From contig JAIXSY010000023.1 in assembly GCA_027484445.1 (NCBI GenBank), positions 62,001 through 126,000 of the forward strand: a stretch of 64,000 bases of DNA. The letters run 5' to 3'. The notes under the pieces were generated by a model. It had not been told where the DNA came from and did not search any database. It was given only the letters and a program-made list of their open reading frames with translations. Positions 9,710 through 17,988 of the stretch are shown one piece after another. The DNA comes from Verrucomicrobiaceae bacterium (GTDB lineage: Bacteria; Verrucomicrobiota; Verrucomicrobiia; Verrucomicrobiales; Verrucomicrobiaceae). The position numbers and the translations under genes are program-made. Position 1 is the stretch's first letter. Every line of letters begins with the position of its first letter.

Positions 9710-10483
9710 ATGCGAATCGTAGCGATCACCAATCAAAAGGGAGGTGTGGGTAAAACCACAACGGCCATCAACCTCTCCGCTTGCCTCGCCCAGCTTGGCA
9801 TGCGCACTTTGCTGATCGACCTGGATCCGCAGGCGAACGCCACGAGCGGTCTGGGCCTAGCGCAGGAGGAGGGCGGCAGCCTCTACACCGCGCTGGTGCT
9901 GGGCACCGATCCGCACATGGTGATTCGCAGCACACGACTGCCGAACTTGTCCATCATCCGCAGCCACCAGGAGCTGGCAGGTTGTGAGATCGAGCTGGCG
10001 CAGAGCGGCAATCACCTGGGCAGGCTGCGCGAGGTGCTGGAGCCGCTGCGGACCTCGAACCACTTTGACTACGTGCTGTTGGACTGCCCGCCCTCGCTCG
10101 GCGTCCTAATGACCTCGGCTCTGGCGGCAGCGGATGAACTGCTGGTGCCCCTCCAGTGCGAATACTTTGGTCTGGAAGGTCTGGGCAAGATCGTCGGTGT
10201 GGTGCAGCAGATCCGCGACAGCGGAGCCAACCCGAACCTGCTTCTGGAAGGCATTGTGATGACGATGTACGACTCCCGTGCCAACCTCGCGCAGCAGGTC
10301 GTCAGCGATGTGAAGAACTACTTTGCCGAAGTGATCTACAGCGCTGTGATCCCCCGGACAGTCAGGCTGGGTGAAGCGCCTAGCTTTGGCAAAACCATCG
10401 TCGAGTATGAGCCGAATGGACGTGGAGCCACTGCGTATCGCGCCCTGGCGGAAGAATTCCTGGCACGTCGAGCTGCCCGATGA
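9710..10483 (+). CDS. ParA/Soj-type partitioning ATPase
   Basis: 257 residues, the usual length for a chromosomal ParA. It has the deviant Walker A KGGVGKTTTA at residues 10-19 with both lysines (K10 and K15), the Walker A' region LIDLDPQANAT around 35-45, and the Walker B-like VLLDCPPSLGVL near 120. ParA proteins bind DNA non-specifically as ATP dimers and move ParB-bound cargo, or position other cell structures. No parB, gidA/gidB or parS-like sequence is seen next to it, so it may act on the chromosome with a remote ParB or be an orphan ParA for other cargo. It is transcribed towards rplM but separated by a 145-bp gap containing a good promoter, so it is probably its own unit. Confidence 0.93.
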   Translation: MRIVAITNQKGGVGKTTTAINLSACLAQLGMRTLLIDLDPQANATSGLGLAQEEGGSLYTALVLGTDPHMVIRSTRLPNLSIIRSHQELAGCEIELAQSGNHLGRLREVLEPLRTSNHFDYVLLDCPPSLGVLMTSALAAADELLVPLQCEYFGLEGLGKIVGVVQQIRDSGANPNLLLEGIVMTMYDSRANLAQQVVSDVKNYFAEVIYSAVIPRTVRLGEAPSFGKTIVEYEPNGRGATAYRALAEEFLARRAAR

Positions 10484-10533
10484 GGTCACCCAGGCAGCGT
10501 CAGCAATTGATTGTGAATAGCCCGAGTTTCCGG

Positions 10534-10561
10534 TTGACACCCTGGCTTCGGCTTCTATCCT
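10534..10561 (+). promoter_or_regulatory. Sigma70-type promoter for rplM-rpsI
   Basis: A perfect -35 TTGACA at 10534-10539 and TATCCT at 10556-10561 are separated by 16 bp. The expected transcript has a leader of roughly 60 nt before the rplM ATG. No other match this good is seen in the 145-bp gap. Confidence 0.6.
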
Positions 10562-10628
10562 CGCGGCCCTCTTTCCCCCGGCCTGTCACGTAGTTTCTGT
10601 GTGCCAGCCACTCCCCCAAAGCACCTTT

Positions 10629-11063
10629 ATGAAGACATTCTCCGCGAAAGCAGAAAACGTGAACCGCCAATGGTGGATCATCGACGCCAAAGACCAGGTC
10701 CTGGGCCAGGTCGCTGTCGCCGCCGCCAACCTGATTCGTGGTAAGACCCGCCCAACCTTCACCCCCAATGTGGATACGGGTGATTTCGTGGTCGTGATCA
10801 ACGCAGACAAAGTGAAGCTGACCGGCAAGAAGGAGCTTCAGAAAGTTTACACCAGCAAGTCCGCTGTTTACATCGGCAACCAGAAGCGTGAAACCGCAGA
10901 AAAAGTGCGCCAGCGCCGTCCTGAGCTTCTCATCCACCGCGCTGTCAAAGGCATGGTGCCGCACAATCGCCTGGGCGACAAAATCGTGACCAAGCTGAAG
11001 GTTTATGCAGGTGAAGAACATCCTCACACCGCTCAGAATCCCAAGTCCTTCGCCATCGCCTGA
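10629..11063 (+). CDS. rplM: Large-subunit ribosomal protein uL13
   Basis: 144 residues from the ATG at 10629 (MKTFSAKAENVNRQWW), the normal length for L13. An upstream in-frame GTG at 10599 would add ten residues (MCQPLPQSTF) that look nothing like the family, so it was not used. Family features visible: WWIIDAKDQVLGQVA near the N-terminus, GDFVVVINADKVKLTGKK in the middle, and VKGMVPHNRLG towards the C-terminus. It assembles early on 23S rRNA. It sits 23 bp upstream of rpsI, the conserved bacterial rplM-rpsI operon, behind the promoter at 10534. Confidence 0.97.
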   Translation: MKTFSAKAENVNRQWWIIDAKDQVLGQVAVAAANLIRGKTRPTFTPNVDTGDFVVVINADKVKLTGKKELQKVYTSKSAVYIGNQKRETAEKVRQRRPELLIHRAVKGMVPHNRLGDKIVTKLKVYAGEEHPHTAQNPKSFAIA

Positions 11064-11086
11064 ACCCTTCTCTGACTGAAACGATC

Positions 11087-11479
11087 ATGAGCAAGCCCCT
11101 CGCCACCACCACCGGCCGCCGCAAGACCAGCATCGCCCGCGTGAGCATCCTCCCCGGTTCCGGTTCCATCACCGTCAATGGCCGTGACTTCGAAGAGTAC
11201 TTCCCTACCGTTACTCTTCAAAATCAAATCATTGTTCCTCTGGCCCTGACCAACAGCCGTCAGAGCTATGACTTCAAGATCAACGCCCATGGCGGCGGTG
11301 TCTCTGGTCAAATGGGCGCTGTTCTTCTTGGCATTTCCCGCGCGCTGATCACCGTGAATCCTGAACTTCGTGGTGCCCTCAAGAAAGCTGGTCTTCTGAC
11401 CCGTGACTCTCGCGCCAAGGAGCGTAAGAAGCCGGGTCGTCCAGGTGCTCGCAAGCGCTTCCAGTTCTCCAAGCGTTAA
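11087..11479 (+). CDS. rpsI: Small-subunit ribosomal protein uS9
   Basis: 130 residues, standard length. The N-terminus TTGRRKTSIARVSILPGSG, the central GGGVSGQMGA and ISRALI, and the C-terminal basic tail KKPGRPGARKRFQFSKR are diagnostic; in S9 the terminal SKR reaches the P-site tRNA. It starts 23 bp after rplM and ends just before a strong rho-independent terminator at 11520. Confidence 0.98.
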   Translation: MSKPLATTTGRRKTSIARVSILPGSGSITVNGRDFEEYFPTVTLQNQIIVPLALTNSRQSYDFKINAHGGGVSGQMGAVLLGISRALITVNPELRGALKKAGLLTRDSRAKERKKPGRPGARKRFQFSKR

Positions 11480-11519
11480 TTTCACCGTGTGTGTTTGTTC
11501 GGGCTCTGAGTCCGACGCT

Positions 11520-11556
11520 GAAAACCCCGCCCATCCCGGCGGGGTTTTCTTTTTCT
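11520..11556 (+). terminator. Rho-independent terminator of rplM-rpsI
   Basis: A perfect 12-bp stem GAAAACCCCGCC (11520-11531) / GGCGGGGTTTTC (11538-11549) with loop CATCCC, followed by a T-rich run. Confidence 0.9.
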
Positions 11557-11671
11557 CATGGCTGGACAGGACTGAGGCCCCAAACCCGATGCGGCCCCTG
11601 AGCCTCCGGTTTAGAAAGGGGCAGCTCCTTTTGACCGCTAACCCAATCCTCGACTCCACCCTCCCTGACTC

Positions 11672-11708
11672 CAACAAAAACCCCATGCACTGAAACCAGC
11701 GCATGGGG
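11672..11708 (-). terminator. Rho-independent terminator of the porin gene
   Basis: On the minus strand, CCCCATGC (11708-11701) pairs with GCATGGGG (11688-11681) around a 12-nt loop, followed by TTTTTGTT. It lies about 60 bp past the porin stop codon. Confidence 0.75.
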
Positions 11709-11768
11709 TAAAAGACATTTCAGCCAGCCTTCAGGCGATGCCCGATGAGCTGACGAACCCGCGAAGGT

Positions 11769-13424
11769 CTAGAAATTGATCTGCGCCTGCAAGCCGATGA
11801 AGTTGCCATCGTGTTGCTCATAAGGAGCCACGACAGTGTTGGTACGGTCGCCATGCACATACTGCAGGGTCAGCTCCAGCTCTGGGTACGGAATGTAGCG
11901 CAGACCGACGGCCCACTCGTCCACCTGACTGCGCGGCGCGTTCGTGGCGAACTTGCGGCCACCATCATTGTATTGATAGCGCACGAACGGGATGAGCTCC
12001 GCTTGGTTGCCAAAAATATGGCGATAAGACGCCTGCACGTAGCCGCCCATCAACTTGCCAGATTCGATCTCGGTCATGGAGTCGTTCAGCACAGGACCAT
12101 TGCCCCAATTCCACTCTGCCTCAATGCCGAAAGGCTGCGGGTAAAGGATCGCGGTCACACCGACGCGCTCGTCCCGAACGCCACGAGCCTCAAAGTCTGG
12201 GGTCACACCGCCGGGAATACGGGAGGCTGTCGGCACGTAGCGTCCAGTGTAGCCGTTGACGGAGAATTCGAGGAACTGGCCGTTGTCCAATTCAAAAGGA
12301 TAGGTGGCACGCGCCACAAAGTGAGGTTGACCATTCGCGTCGCTGCGGTTGATGCCTTGGCCGTTGTAGGCACCGAGGGCGATGAGACCATAGTCGCCAG
12401 AACCACGAAGTCCCATTTTGACAAGGTCCTTGAAGCGATTGCGGATCTCAAAGGGAGCCCACATGAGGTAGGCACCCAGATCACGTTCGCCTTCGACGGC
12501 ACTGTTGATGGAATCCGTTCGCTCCAGAGCCAGACGGTTCTGGGAAGACTGCATGTTTGACCATCCATAGGGCACTTTGGACAAGCCGATACGCGCACGG
12601 AATTCACGCGCGGGGTCGAGCGAGATGTCTGCATACACGTCACGCGCCTGCAAGACATTCGATCCACTGACAGAGGCCATGTAGTCCGCCTGCATGTAAA
12701 CGTAGAGGTGACTGGTCAGGTCACCACTCCAAATGAAGCGGCCACGACGAATGCCGAAGAAGGAGCTGTCATTGGCAATGTTGGAGTCATTGGGCTGGTG
12801 AAAGTCAGCTCCATTGCCTTCAAACATCGAGTATCCGCGGAACTGCACATAACCACGTGGCTTCAGGCGCTCATACCACTTGTCGGCCAGAAGGTCGTCC
12901 AGCTCCGCCTTGTTGATGGTGGACGGTGAGGTGTTGTCGGTGATGCGGGAAAGCTCTTCCACCTGACCCTTGGTTCCCATGAGGATGTCTTCCAGCTTTT
13001 CCACCTTCCCAACAATAGCCTCTGCAGGCCCCGTCGATTGGGCGATCTGATCCATCTTCGACTTCGTGCCAGTCAGGGCATTTTCCAGCTGCTTGATCCG
13101 GGCTTCCTGCGCTGCGATCTTTTTTTCCAGAGCTGCCTGCTGAGCCGACTCCGGTGCCGTGGCGACTGCGGGAGCAGGTGCAGCCGTGGAAGCAGGCGCT
13201 GACGGGGGGGGCGTAACGGCTGCCTTGGCCTCGTCCGCGCGCATTGCGGCGATCAGCAGGTCATGCTCCGCCTGAGTGATGCTGCCTTTGGCTTTCAAGA
13301 TGCCGAAAAGCTGCTCCATGGCCTGACTGGCCAGGGCTGGAGAGGCTGGAGTGACCGCAATCACAGCGGCAGTGAGGAGACCAAGAAATCTCCCCGAGGG
13401 ATGAGTGGGACGAATCGGGAACAT
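11769..13424 (-). CDS. OprP/OprO-type phosphate-selective outer-membrane porin
   Basis: 551 residues from the ATG at 13424 (MFPIRPTHPSGRFLGLL), which gives a signal peptide ending near PALASQA. A TTG at 13463 would add 13 residues and has a better GAGG upstream, so the start is not certain. After the signal comes a helical segment, a Pro/Ala-rich stretch and a coiled coil (AALEKKIAAQEARIKQLENA), then a beta-barrel with GYVQFRGY, RRGRFIWSGDLTSHLYVYMQADYM and the terminal phenylalanine (GLQAQINF) typical of outer-membrane barrels. The layout of coiled coil followed by barrel matches the porin O/P family. It lies back-to-back with pstS across a GTCAC-rich control region, which supports a role in phosphate or polyphosphate entry. 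Anion specificity itself is inferred. Confidence 0.85.
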   Translation of the reverse strand: MFPIRPTHPSGRFLGLLTAAVIAVTPASPALASQAMEQLFGILKAKGSITQAEHDLLIAAMRADEAKAAVTPPPSAPASTAAPAPAVATAPESAQQAALEKKIAAQEARIKQLENALTGTKSKMDQIAQSTGPAEAIVGKVEKLEDILMGTKGQVEELSRITDNTSPSTINKAELDDLLADKWYERLKPRGYVQFRGYSMFEGNGADFHQPNDSNIANDSSFFGIRRGRFIWSGDLTSHLYVYMQADYMASVSGSNVLQARDVYADISLDPAREFRARIGLSKVPYGWSNMQSSQNRLALERTDSINSAVEGERDLGAYLMWAPFEIRNRFKDLVKMGLRGSGDYGLIALGAYNGQGINRSDANGQPHFVARATYPFELDNGQFLEFSVNGYTGRYVPTASRIPGGVTPDFEARGVRDERVGVTAILYPQPFGIEAEWNWGNGPVLNDSMTEIESGKLMGGYVQASYRHIFGNQAELIPFVRYQYNDGGRKFATNAPRSQVDEWAVGLRYIPYPELELTLQYVHGDRTNTVVAPYEQHDGNFIGLQAQINF

Positions 13425-13775
13425 GGAGGATGACGTTGAACTGAGGTGTCGAAGCGTGCGCAAGAAACCTCAGCGGCTCTTGGAGCTACTCAACGACAGC
13501 TCTATGTAGCAATCTCGTCACACATCTGACGAGTTTCGAATTGTTACAAAACCGTCACTCAACTGAGGTGAGAGCGGTTTCATTTCGATAAATCATTGAT
13601 TTTCAATCACATTCAAACGTCACAAAGATTGTCACAAAGGTCAGAAATCTTGATTCGCTCCTCCTTTTTGTCACAAACGCCGCTTCTGTGACAAACTCGT
13701 CACAGATCAGCTTTTGTCATCTTTGTCACTTAGCTCTAAACACCACGCCTCAACCTAGCCTCCAGTCCATCCCCG
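13425..13775. promoter_or_regulatory. Divergent phosphate-island control region rich in GTCAC repeats
   Basis: No gene lies here. Many copies of GTCAC/GTGAC occur: GTCACAAAG at 13619 and 13631, GTCACAAAC at 13670, GTCACAG at 13699, GTCAT at 13716 and GTCAC at 13725. Two perfect 7-6-7 dyads stand out: CTCGTCA-N6-TGACGAG at 13514-13533 and CTGTGAC-N6-GTCACAG at 13686-13705. PhoB boxes in proteobacteria are tandem TGTCA units with 11-bp spacing; here spacings are 12 and 9 bp, so this resembles but does not copy that pattern. Its position between the porin and pstS supports PhoB-type control. Confidence 0.65.
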
Positions 13776-14594
13776 ATGAAAACACCTCTGATTGCCTTGA
13801 TTCTCGGCAGTGTCCTCGCCGCCACCAGTCTTCACGCCCAAAGTACCCTTCGCATACGCGGTTCGGACACCCTGGGGGCGAAACTCGTGCCTCAGTTGGC
13901 AGAGGCCTTCAAAAAGAAAGGGGGCAGTGTCAGCTTCGACATCGCAGCGGAGGGTTCTTCCACCGCTTTTACCAATTTAGCCGCCGGCACCGCAGAGATT
14001 GGCATGTCCTCCCGCAAGGTGAAGGCTGATGAGCGCGCCCTTTGCCGCAGCAAAGGTGTGTCTCTGACCGAATTCGAAATCGCCTGGGACATGATCGTCA
14101 TTGTGGTGAACAAAAACAACCCCGTCTCCGACTTGAGCAAAAAGCAGGTGCTGCAAATCTTCGCCGGTGACATCACTGACTGGAGCGAGGTCGGGGGCAC
14201 GCCAGGACCGATCTCCATCTACACCCGCAATACCTCTTCCGGCACCTACAAGGACTTCATCGGTCTCGCCATGAAGGGCCGGGAGTATGGCAAAAACAGC
14301 CAGAAAATGGCGGGCAATGAACAAATTGCCTCCGAAGTCGGCTCCAACGTGAATGGCGTCGGTTATGTGGGTCTGGCCTACGCAGGCTCCAAAGGCTGCA
14401 AGGTTGTCACCATCGGCGGTGTCGCACCGAGCGTGGCTACGGTGAAGGACTACCCCTACTCCCGCCCGACCTACCTCTATACGAGCGGTGAGCCTACCGG
14501 CACGACCAAGGAATTCATCGACTACTGCCAGAGCCCTGAAGGCGAAAGCATCGTCGGCAAAGTGGGCTTTGTGCCGAAGTCTCAGGCTCAGTAA
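13776..14594 (+). CDS. pstS: Phosphate-binding periplasmic protein PstS
   Basis: 272 residues with signal peptide MKTPLIALILGSVLAATSLHAQ. The mature start TLRIRGSDTLGAKLVPQLAEAF, then AEGSSTAFTNLAAGTAEIGMSSR, and TRNTSSGTYKDFI are the PBP-like phosphate-binding signatures (Ser/Thr/Gly backbone contacts). It delivers phosphate to the PstCA permease. The short length (about 270 residues versus about 320-345 in E. coli) fits the compact PstS group of many Gram-negatives. It is the first gene after the GTCAC control region and is followed by its own terminator at 14632, so more PstS than permease is likely made. Confidence 0.93.
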   Translation: MKTPLIALILGSVLAATSLHAQSTLRIRGSDTLGAKLVPQLAEAFKKKGGSVSFDIAAEGSSTAFTNLAAGTAEIGMSSRKVKADERALCRSKGVSLTEFEIAWDMIVIVVNKNNPVSDLSKKQVLQIFAGDITDWSEVGGTPGPISIYTRNTSSGTYKDFIGLAMKGREYGKNSQKMAGNEQIASEVGSNVNGVGYVGLAYAGSKGCKVVTIGGVAPSVATVKDYPYSRPTYLYTSGEPTGTTKEFIDYCQSPEGESIVGKVGFVPKSQAQ

Positions 14595-14631
14595 TCCTCC
14601 CTTGGCCTTTTTTTGGCACTGCGGTGAATCC

Positions 14632-14664
14632 CATCGGCTCCAGCTTCTGGAGCCGATGTTTTTT
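14632..14664 (+). terminator. Terminator or attenuator between pstS and pstC
   Basis: A perfect 12-bp stem CATCGGCTCCAG (14632-14643) / CTGGAGCCGATG (14647-14658) with a 3-nt loop, then TTTTTT. It would set a high pstS to pstCA ratio if read-through feeds pstC. Confidence 0.88.
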
Positions 14665-14777
14665 CCCAGGGGCACCGTGTTTTGCGCCTGGCGGAGATCC
14701 CCCAAGAAGACCGCCGAACTGCTCAACGAGCGCGTTGACACAAGGCCAGCTCACCCCCACACACTCCACCCGCCCGC

Positions 14778-16703
14778 GTGTCCACCGAACGTCCACCGCT
14801 CCATCAACTGATTCTGAAGAAACAGAAAGGCACCTTTCTGGGACTGGACCTTCAGCGCGCCATCCGGTTCTTCTTCGCCTCAAACGCCAGCATCACGATT
14901 GTCGTGCTGGCGCTCATCATGCTGTTTTTGCTGCGCGAGGGAGCAGGCTTCCTCAGCACCTACAAGCATGAGCTAGAGATCTACCGCCGCTCAGGGCTGG
15001 AGTACTGCGACCTGGTGGATCGCCCGCTTTCGAAACAGCAGGAGCTGTCGAGCAAGCTGCGACGCGCGCTGACGGCCTCAATGGATCCGATCATCCAGGA
15101 AGCACGTGCCCGCCGTGATGCAGCCTTTCTGCTCAAGCGTGAAATCGAGGAGGAAACCAAGCTGCCCCGCGAGGCCCTGGAATCTGCTTTGGAAAAACAG
15201 CCACCAACAGCACCGGATGCGCTGAATGCCCTGCGCCAGCAGCTGACCCAAGCCACGCAAAAGCTCGCCCAGGCAGTGTCCGTGAGCCCGTTGTTTTCCC
15301 CTGAAGAAGCCAGCCGCCTGCGCCAAGAGATGGCAAAGCTCAGCCCCGAGATCAGCGAGCTGCCGCCCATGCTGCTGGAGCTGAGCGCTGTCTTTTCGAC
15401 TCGGGACAGAGAAGCCAAAAAGCAATTTGCCGAGCTCGTGGACGCCTCCGAGGTGCTGGAAGAAACTCCAGAACCTCTGCGCGAACTTTTGGATGAACTC
15501 AAAGAAGAAGTCCTGGCTACCAAGGAAGCAGCGGTCGAGCACTTCACGCTCGAAGAAGGCCGGCAAAAGCTGCTGCAAGCGGCTGAATCCACACGTGACG
15601 CTGATGAAAAAGCCGATCTGCTCAAAGAAGCAGAAGCCTCCAAGACCCCCGAGCCAGACTACGTGGAAAGCATCAAGCCCGTGATCGAACGTCGCGATGA
15701 ACTCATCCAAGCCGTGTCGAAGTACGCCAAAGACATCGAGATCGTCGCAGCAGGACTGCACCTGGAGACCGGCACCGAAGAAGCCAAAAAAATGCTCGCC
15801 CGAGTGCGCCAGCAACTGCCCGAACACGCTGCGGAGATGCGCGCCAGCATCGAAAAATTGAAAGCTTGGCGCCAGGACAAATCCGTCTCGATCTTCAGCG
15901 TCATTGCGGCTTTTTTCTTCGGCACGAACTGGCTGACCAACTCCTCTTGGCAAGACTTTTTTGGCTTTGTGCCCTTGCTCGCGGGTTCCATGGTGATCGC
16001 CGTGATTGCGATTGTCATCGCCACGCCTCTGAGCGTGTCGGCAGCGATTTACACGAACCAATTTGCCAGTGAGCGGGAAAAAGAATGGATCAAACCGGTG
16101 ATTGAATTCATCCAGGCCATTCCCTCTGTGGTGCTGGGCTTCATTGGCATCTCGCTGGTCGGAGACTTGATCAAAGAAATGAGCGGCTGGGCTTGCTTGA
16201 GCTGGCTGCCTGGCTTTCCGGTGCAGGAGCGACTGAACATGTTCAATGCGGGCTGCCTTCTAGCGCTGATGGCGGTTCCGACCATGTTCAGTCTGGCTGA
16301 AGATGCGCTCAACAATGTGCCCCAAGCCTACATCGACGCTTCTGACGCGTTGGGGGCGACGAAGCTACAGACCGTGTTCCGTGTCATCGTGCCGGCTGCT
16401 CTCTCCGGCATCGCTGCCGCTGTGCTGTTGGGGCTAGGTCGCGTGATCGGCGAGACCATGGTGGTGCTGCTGGTTGCAGGAAATCGCATTGCCATTCCCG
16501 ACTTCAGTGCGGGACCTGGAGTCATTTTCCAACCCGCCCACACCCTCACGGGCATCATCGCACAAGAGCTGGGTGAGGTCTCTCGCGGCAGCGCCCACTG
16601 GCAGGCCTTGTTCATGGTGGGCATCGTGCTGTTTGTCATTTCCCTGGGTGTCAATGCCTGCGCCCGAGCTGTGGTGCGCCGTTTTGAACTTCCGAAAGCC
16701 TAA
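14778..16703 (+). CDS. pstC: Phosphate ABC transporter permease PstC with a large coiled-coil insertion
   Basis: 641 residues from a GTG at 14778; ordinary PstC proteins are about 300-320. TM1 is at residues about 38-58 (SITIVVLALIMLFLL). The usual permease core resumes only near residue 370 (FFFGTNWLTN, FVPLLAGSMVIAVIAIVIA, IEFIQAIPSVVLGF), with the ABC-coupling loop IDASDALGATKLQTVFR and GRVIGETMVV. Between them sits an extra region of about 315 residues, very rich in Glu, Lys, Ala, Leu and Gln with heptad-like runs (for example LREL-LDELKEEVLATKEA), probably an extracytoplasmic helical coiled-coil domain. Five bases separate its stop from pstA. Membership in the Pst uptake system is clear; what the insertion does is unknown. 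Confidence 0.9.
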   Translation: MSTERPPLHQLILKKQKGTFLGLDLQRAIRFFFASNASITIVVLALIMLFLLREGAGFLSTYKHELEIYRRSGLEYCDLVDRPLSKQQELSSKLRRALTASMDPIIQEARARRDAAFLLKREIEEETKLPREALESALEKQPPTAPDALNALRQQLTQATQKLAQAVSVSPLFSPEEASRLRQEMAKLSPEISELPPMLLELSAVFSTRDREAKKQFAELVDASEVLEETPEPLRELLDELKEEVLATKEAAVEHFTLEEGRQKLLQAAESTRDADEKADLLKEAEASKTPEPDYVESIKPVIERRDELIQAVSKYAKDIEIVAAGLHLETGTEEAKKMLARVRQQLPEHAAEMRASIEKLKAWRQDKSVSIFSVIAAFFFGTNWLTNSSWQDFFGFVPLLAGSMVIAVIAIVIATPLSVSAAIYTNQFASEREKEWIKPVIEFIQAIPSVVLGFIGISLVGDLIKEMSGWACLSWLPGFPVQERLNMFNAGCLLALMAVPTMFSLAEDALNNVPQAYIDASDALGATKLQTVFRVIVPAALSGIAAAVLLGLGRVIGETMVVLLVAGNRIAIPDFSAGPGVIFQPAHTLTGIIAQELGEVSRGSAHWQALFMVGIVLFVISLGVNACARAVVRRFELPKA

Positions 16704-16708
16704 GCCTC

Positions 16709-17884
16709 ATGAGCGAGCTGAATCCGAATCCCTTCGCCGGAGACATGACCTCGGCCCGACGCCAAGAGAGCGCGGTGCGCTGGTTTTTGCGCCTCAGCAC
16801 CGCGCTGATCGTCGTGGTGACCTTGTCCATCGTGGCACACATTTTCATCAAAGGAGCGCCCATCACCTTTCGCAGTGAATTTCCCTTCGTGAATGTGAAG
16901 TTCCTGACCGAGCTGCCTGGCACACTGCACGTTATTTTTGACAAGCAAGGGCACGCCATCGAGACCGATGTGAATGGCGCGGATGCCATCAAGAAGCAGC
17001 TGGGGGAACAGTTTCGTGAAGAGAAAACCATCTCCTACTCCGGCGGCGGCATCTTGGGTCCCATCGTCGGCACGGCTCTGCTCGTGGTCGTTAGCGTCAC
17101 GGTGGCGCTGTTCCTCGGCGTAGCCAGCGCCATTTACCTGAGTGAATACGCCAGCCATGGCAAGCGGGTGGAGATGATCCGCCTGGCCATCCTAAACCTC
17201 GCCGGTGTGCCCTCAGTGGTCTTCGGCCTGTTCGGGTTAGGCGCCTTCGTTTTGACGGCCCCCGTGCTGACCGATACGCCGCATGAGCGCAGCCTGCTGG
17301 TCATCCCCCTGCTCTTCACCAAGCTGAGCTTTCAGGGCTGGGATACCTGCGTACTCAGCGGTGGCTTTACCTTGGCCTTTGTCATCCTGCCGGTGATCAT
17401 CACCGCCAGCGAACAATGCCTGCAAGCTGTGCCCCAGGGCTTCCGCGAGACAAGCATGGCACTCGGGGCGACCCGATGGCAGACCATCTGGCGTGCAGTC
17501 CTCCCCTTCGCGACTCCTGGGATCTTGACCAGCAGCATTCTGGGCATCGCTCGTGCGGCGGGAGAAACCGCACCGATCATGTTCACTGCAGCGTTGGCTT
17601 TCAAAGACAAGTTGCCCTGGCAAAAAGACATGACTGCGCTGCCACCCGACGCGGGTTGGTTTGCCCATTGGGAGCAGAGCGTGGAACGTTTCCTCGGCAT
17701 TTTCACCGAGTCGGTGCAGGCCCTGCCCTACCACATCTACACGCTCGCGGCGCGTATCCCGCACAACGAGTATTCGGAGCGCGCTCAGTATGGCAGTGTC
17801 TTCGTCTTCCTGGTTCTGGTGGCCTCACTGGCAGCGACCTCGATCTGGATGCGCCGTCGCCTGCGGGCCAAGTACAAGTGGTGA
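16709..17884 (+). CDS. pstA: Phosphate ABC transporter permease PstA
   Basis: 391 residues, longer than the usual 280-300. TM1 is at about 26-46 (FLRLSTALIVVVTLSIVAHIF). A loop of about 65 residues containing FDKQGHAIETDVNGADAIKKQ follows before the core GGGILGPIVGTALLVVVSV, AGVPSVVFGLFGLGAFV, the coupling loop FRETSMALGATRWQTIWRAV and AAGETAPIMFTAAL. The C-terminal HIYTLAARIPHNEYSERAQYGS region is also family-like. It pairs with PstC to form the membrane channel. No pstB or phoU follows; the next gene is a kinase, so the ATPase must be encoded elsewhere. Confidence 0.93.
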   Translation: MSELNPNPFAGDMTSARRQESAVRWFLRLSTALIVVVTLSIVAHIFIKGAPITFRSEFPFVNVKFLTELPGTLHVIFDKQGHAIETDVNGADAIKKQLGEQFREEKTISYSGGGILGPIVGTALLVVVSVTVALFLGVASAIYLSEYASHGKRVEMIRLAILNLAGVPSVVFGLFGLGAFVLTAPVLTDTPHERSLLVIPLLFTKLSFQGWDTCVLSGGFTLAFVILPVIITASEQCLQAVPQGFRETSMALGATRWQTIWRAVLPFATPGILTSSILGIARAAGETAPIMFTAALAFKDKLPWQKDMTALPPDAGWFAHWEQSVERFLGIFTESVQALPYHIYTLAARIPHNEYSERAQYGSVFVFLVLVASLAATSIWMRRRLRAKYKW

Positions 17885-17945
17885 AAGGCAGCGCCAAAGC
17901 AGAAGGGCTGGGGCTGAGAAAAAATCACGCGCATCTGCTGCTGAA

Positions 17946-17975
17946 TTGACGGGTTCATGGCACGCCCCCTAGTAT
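17946..17975 (+). promoter_or_regulatory. Possible promoter for the kinase-PEGA-FGE gene
   Basis: TTGACG (17946-17951) and TAGTAT (17970-17975) are separated by 18 bp. The predicted transcript start is only a few bases before the ATG at 17989, giving a very short leader. Confidence 0.3.
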
Positions 17976-17988
17976 TCCTTTCTTTTCC

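Noticed and set aside
15078..16061. 327-codon minus-strand frame inside pstC
   Set aside because: Antisense of the Glu/Lys/Ala-rich insertion; composition (Phe/Leu/His/Gln) is what reverse reading of such codons gives.
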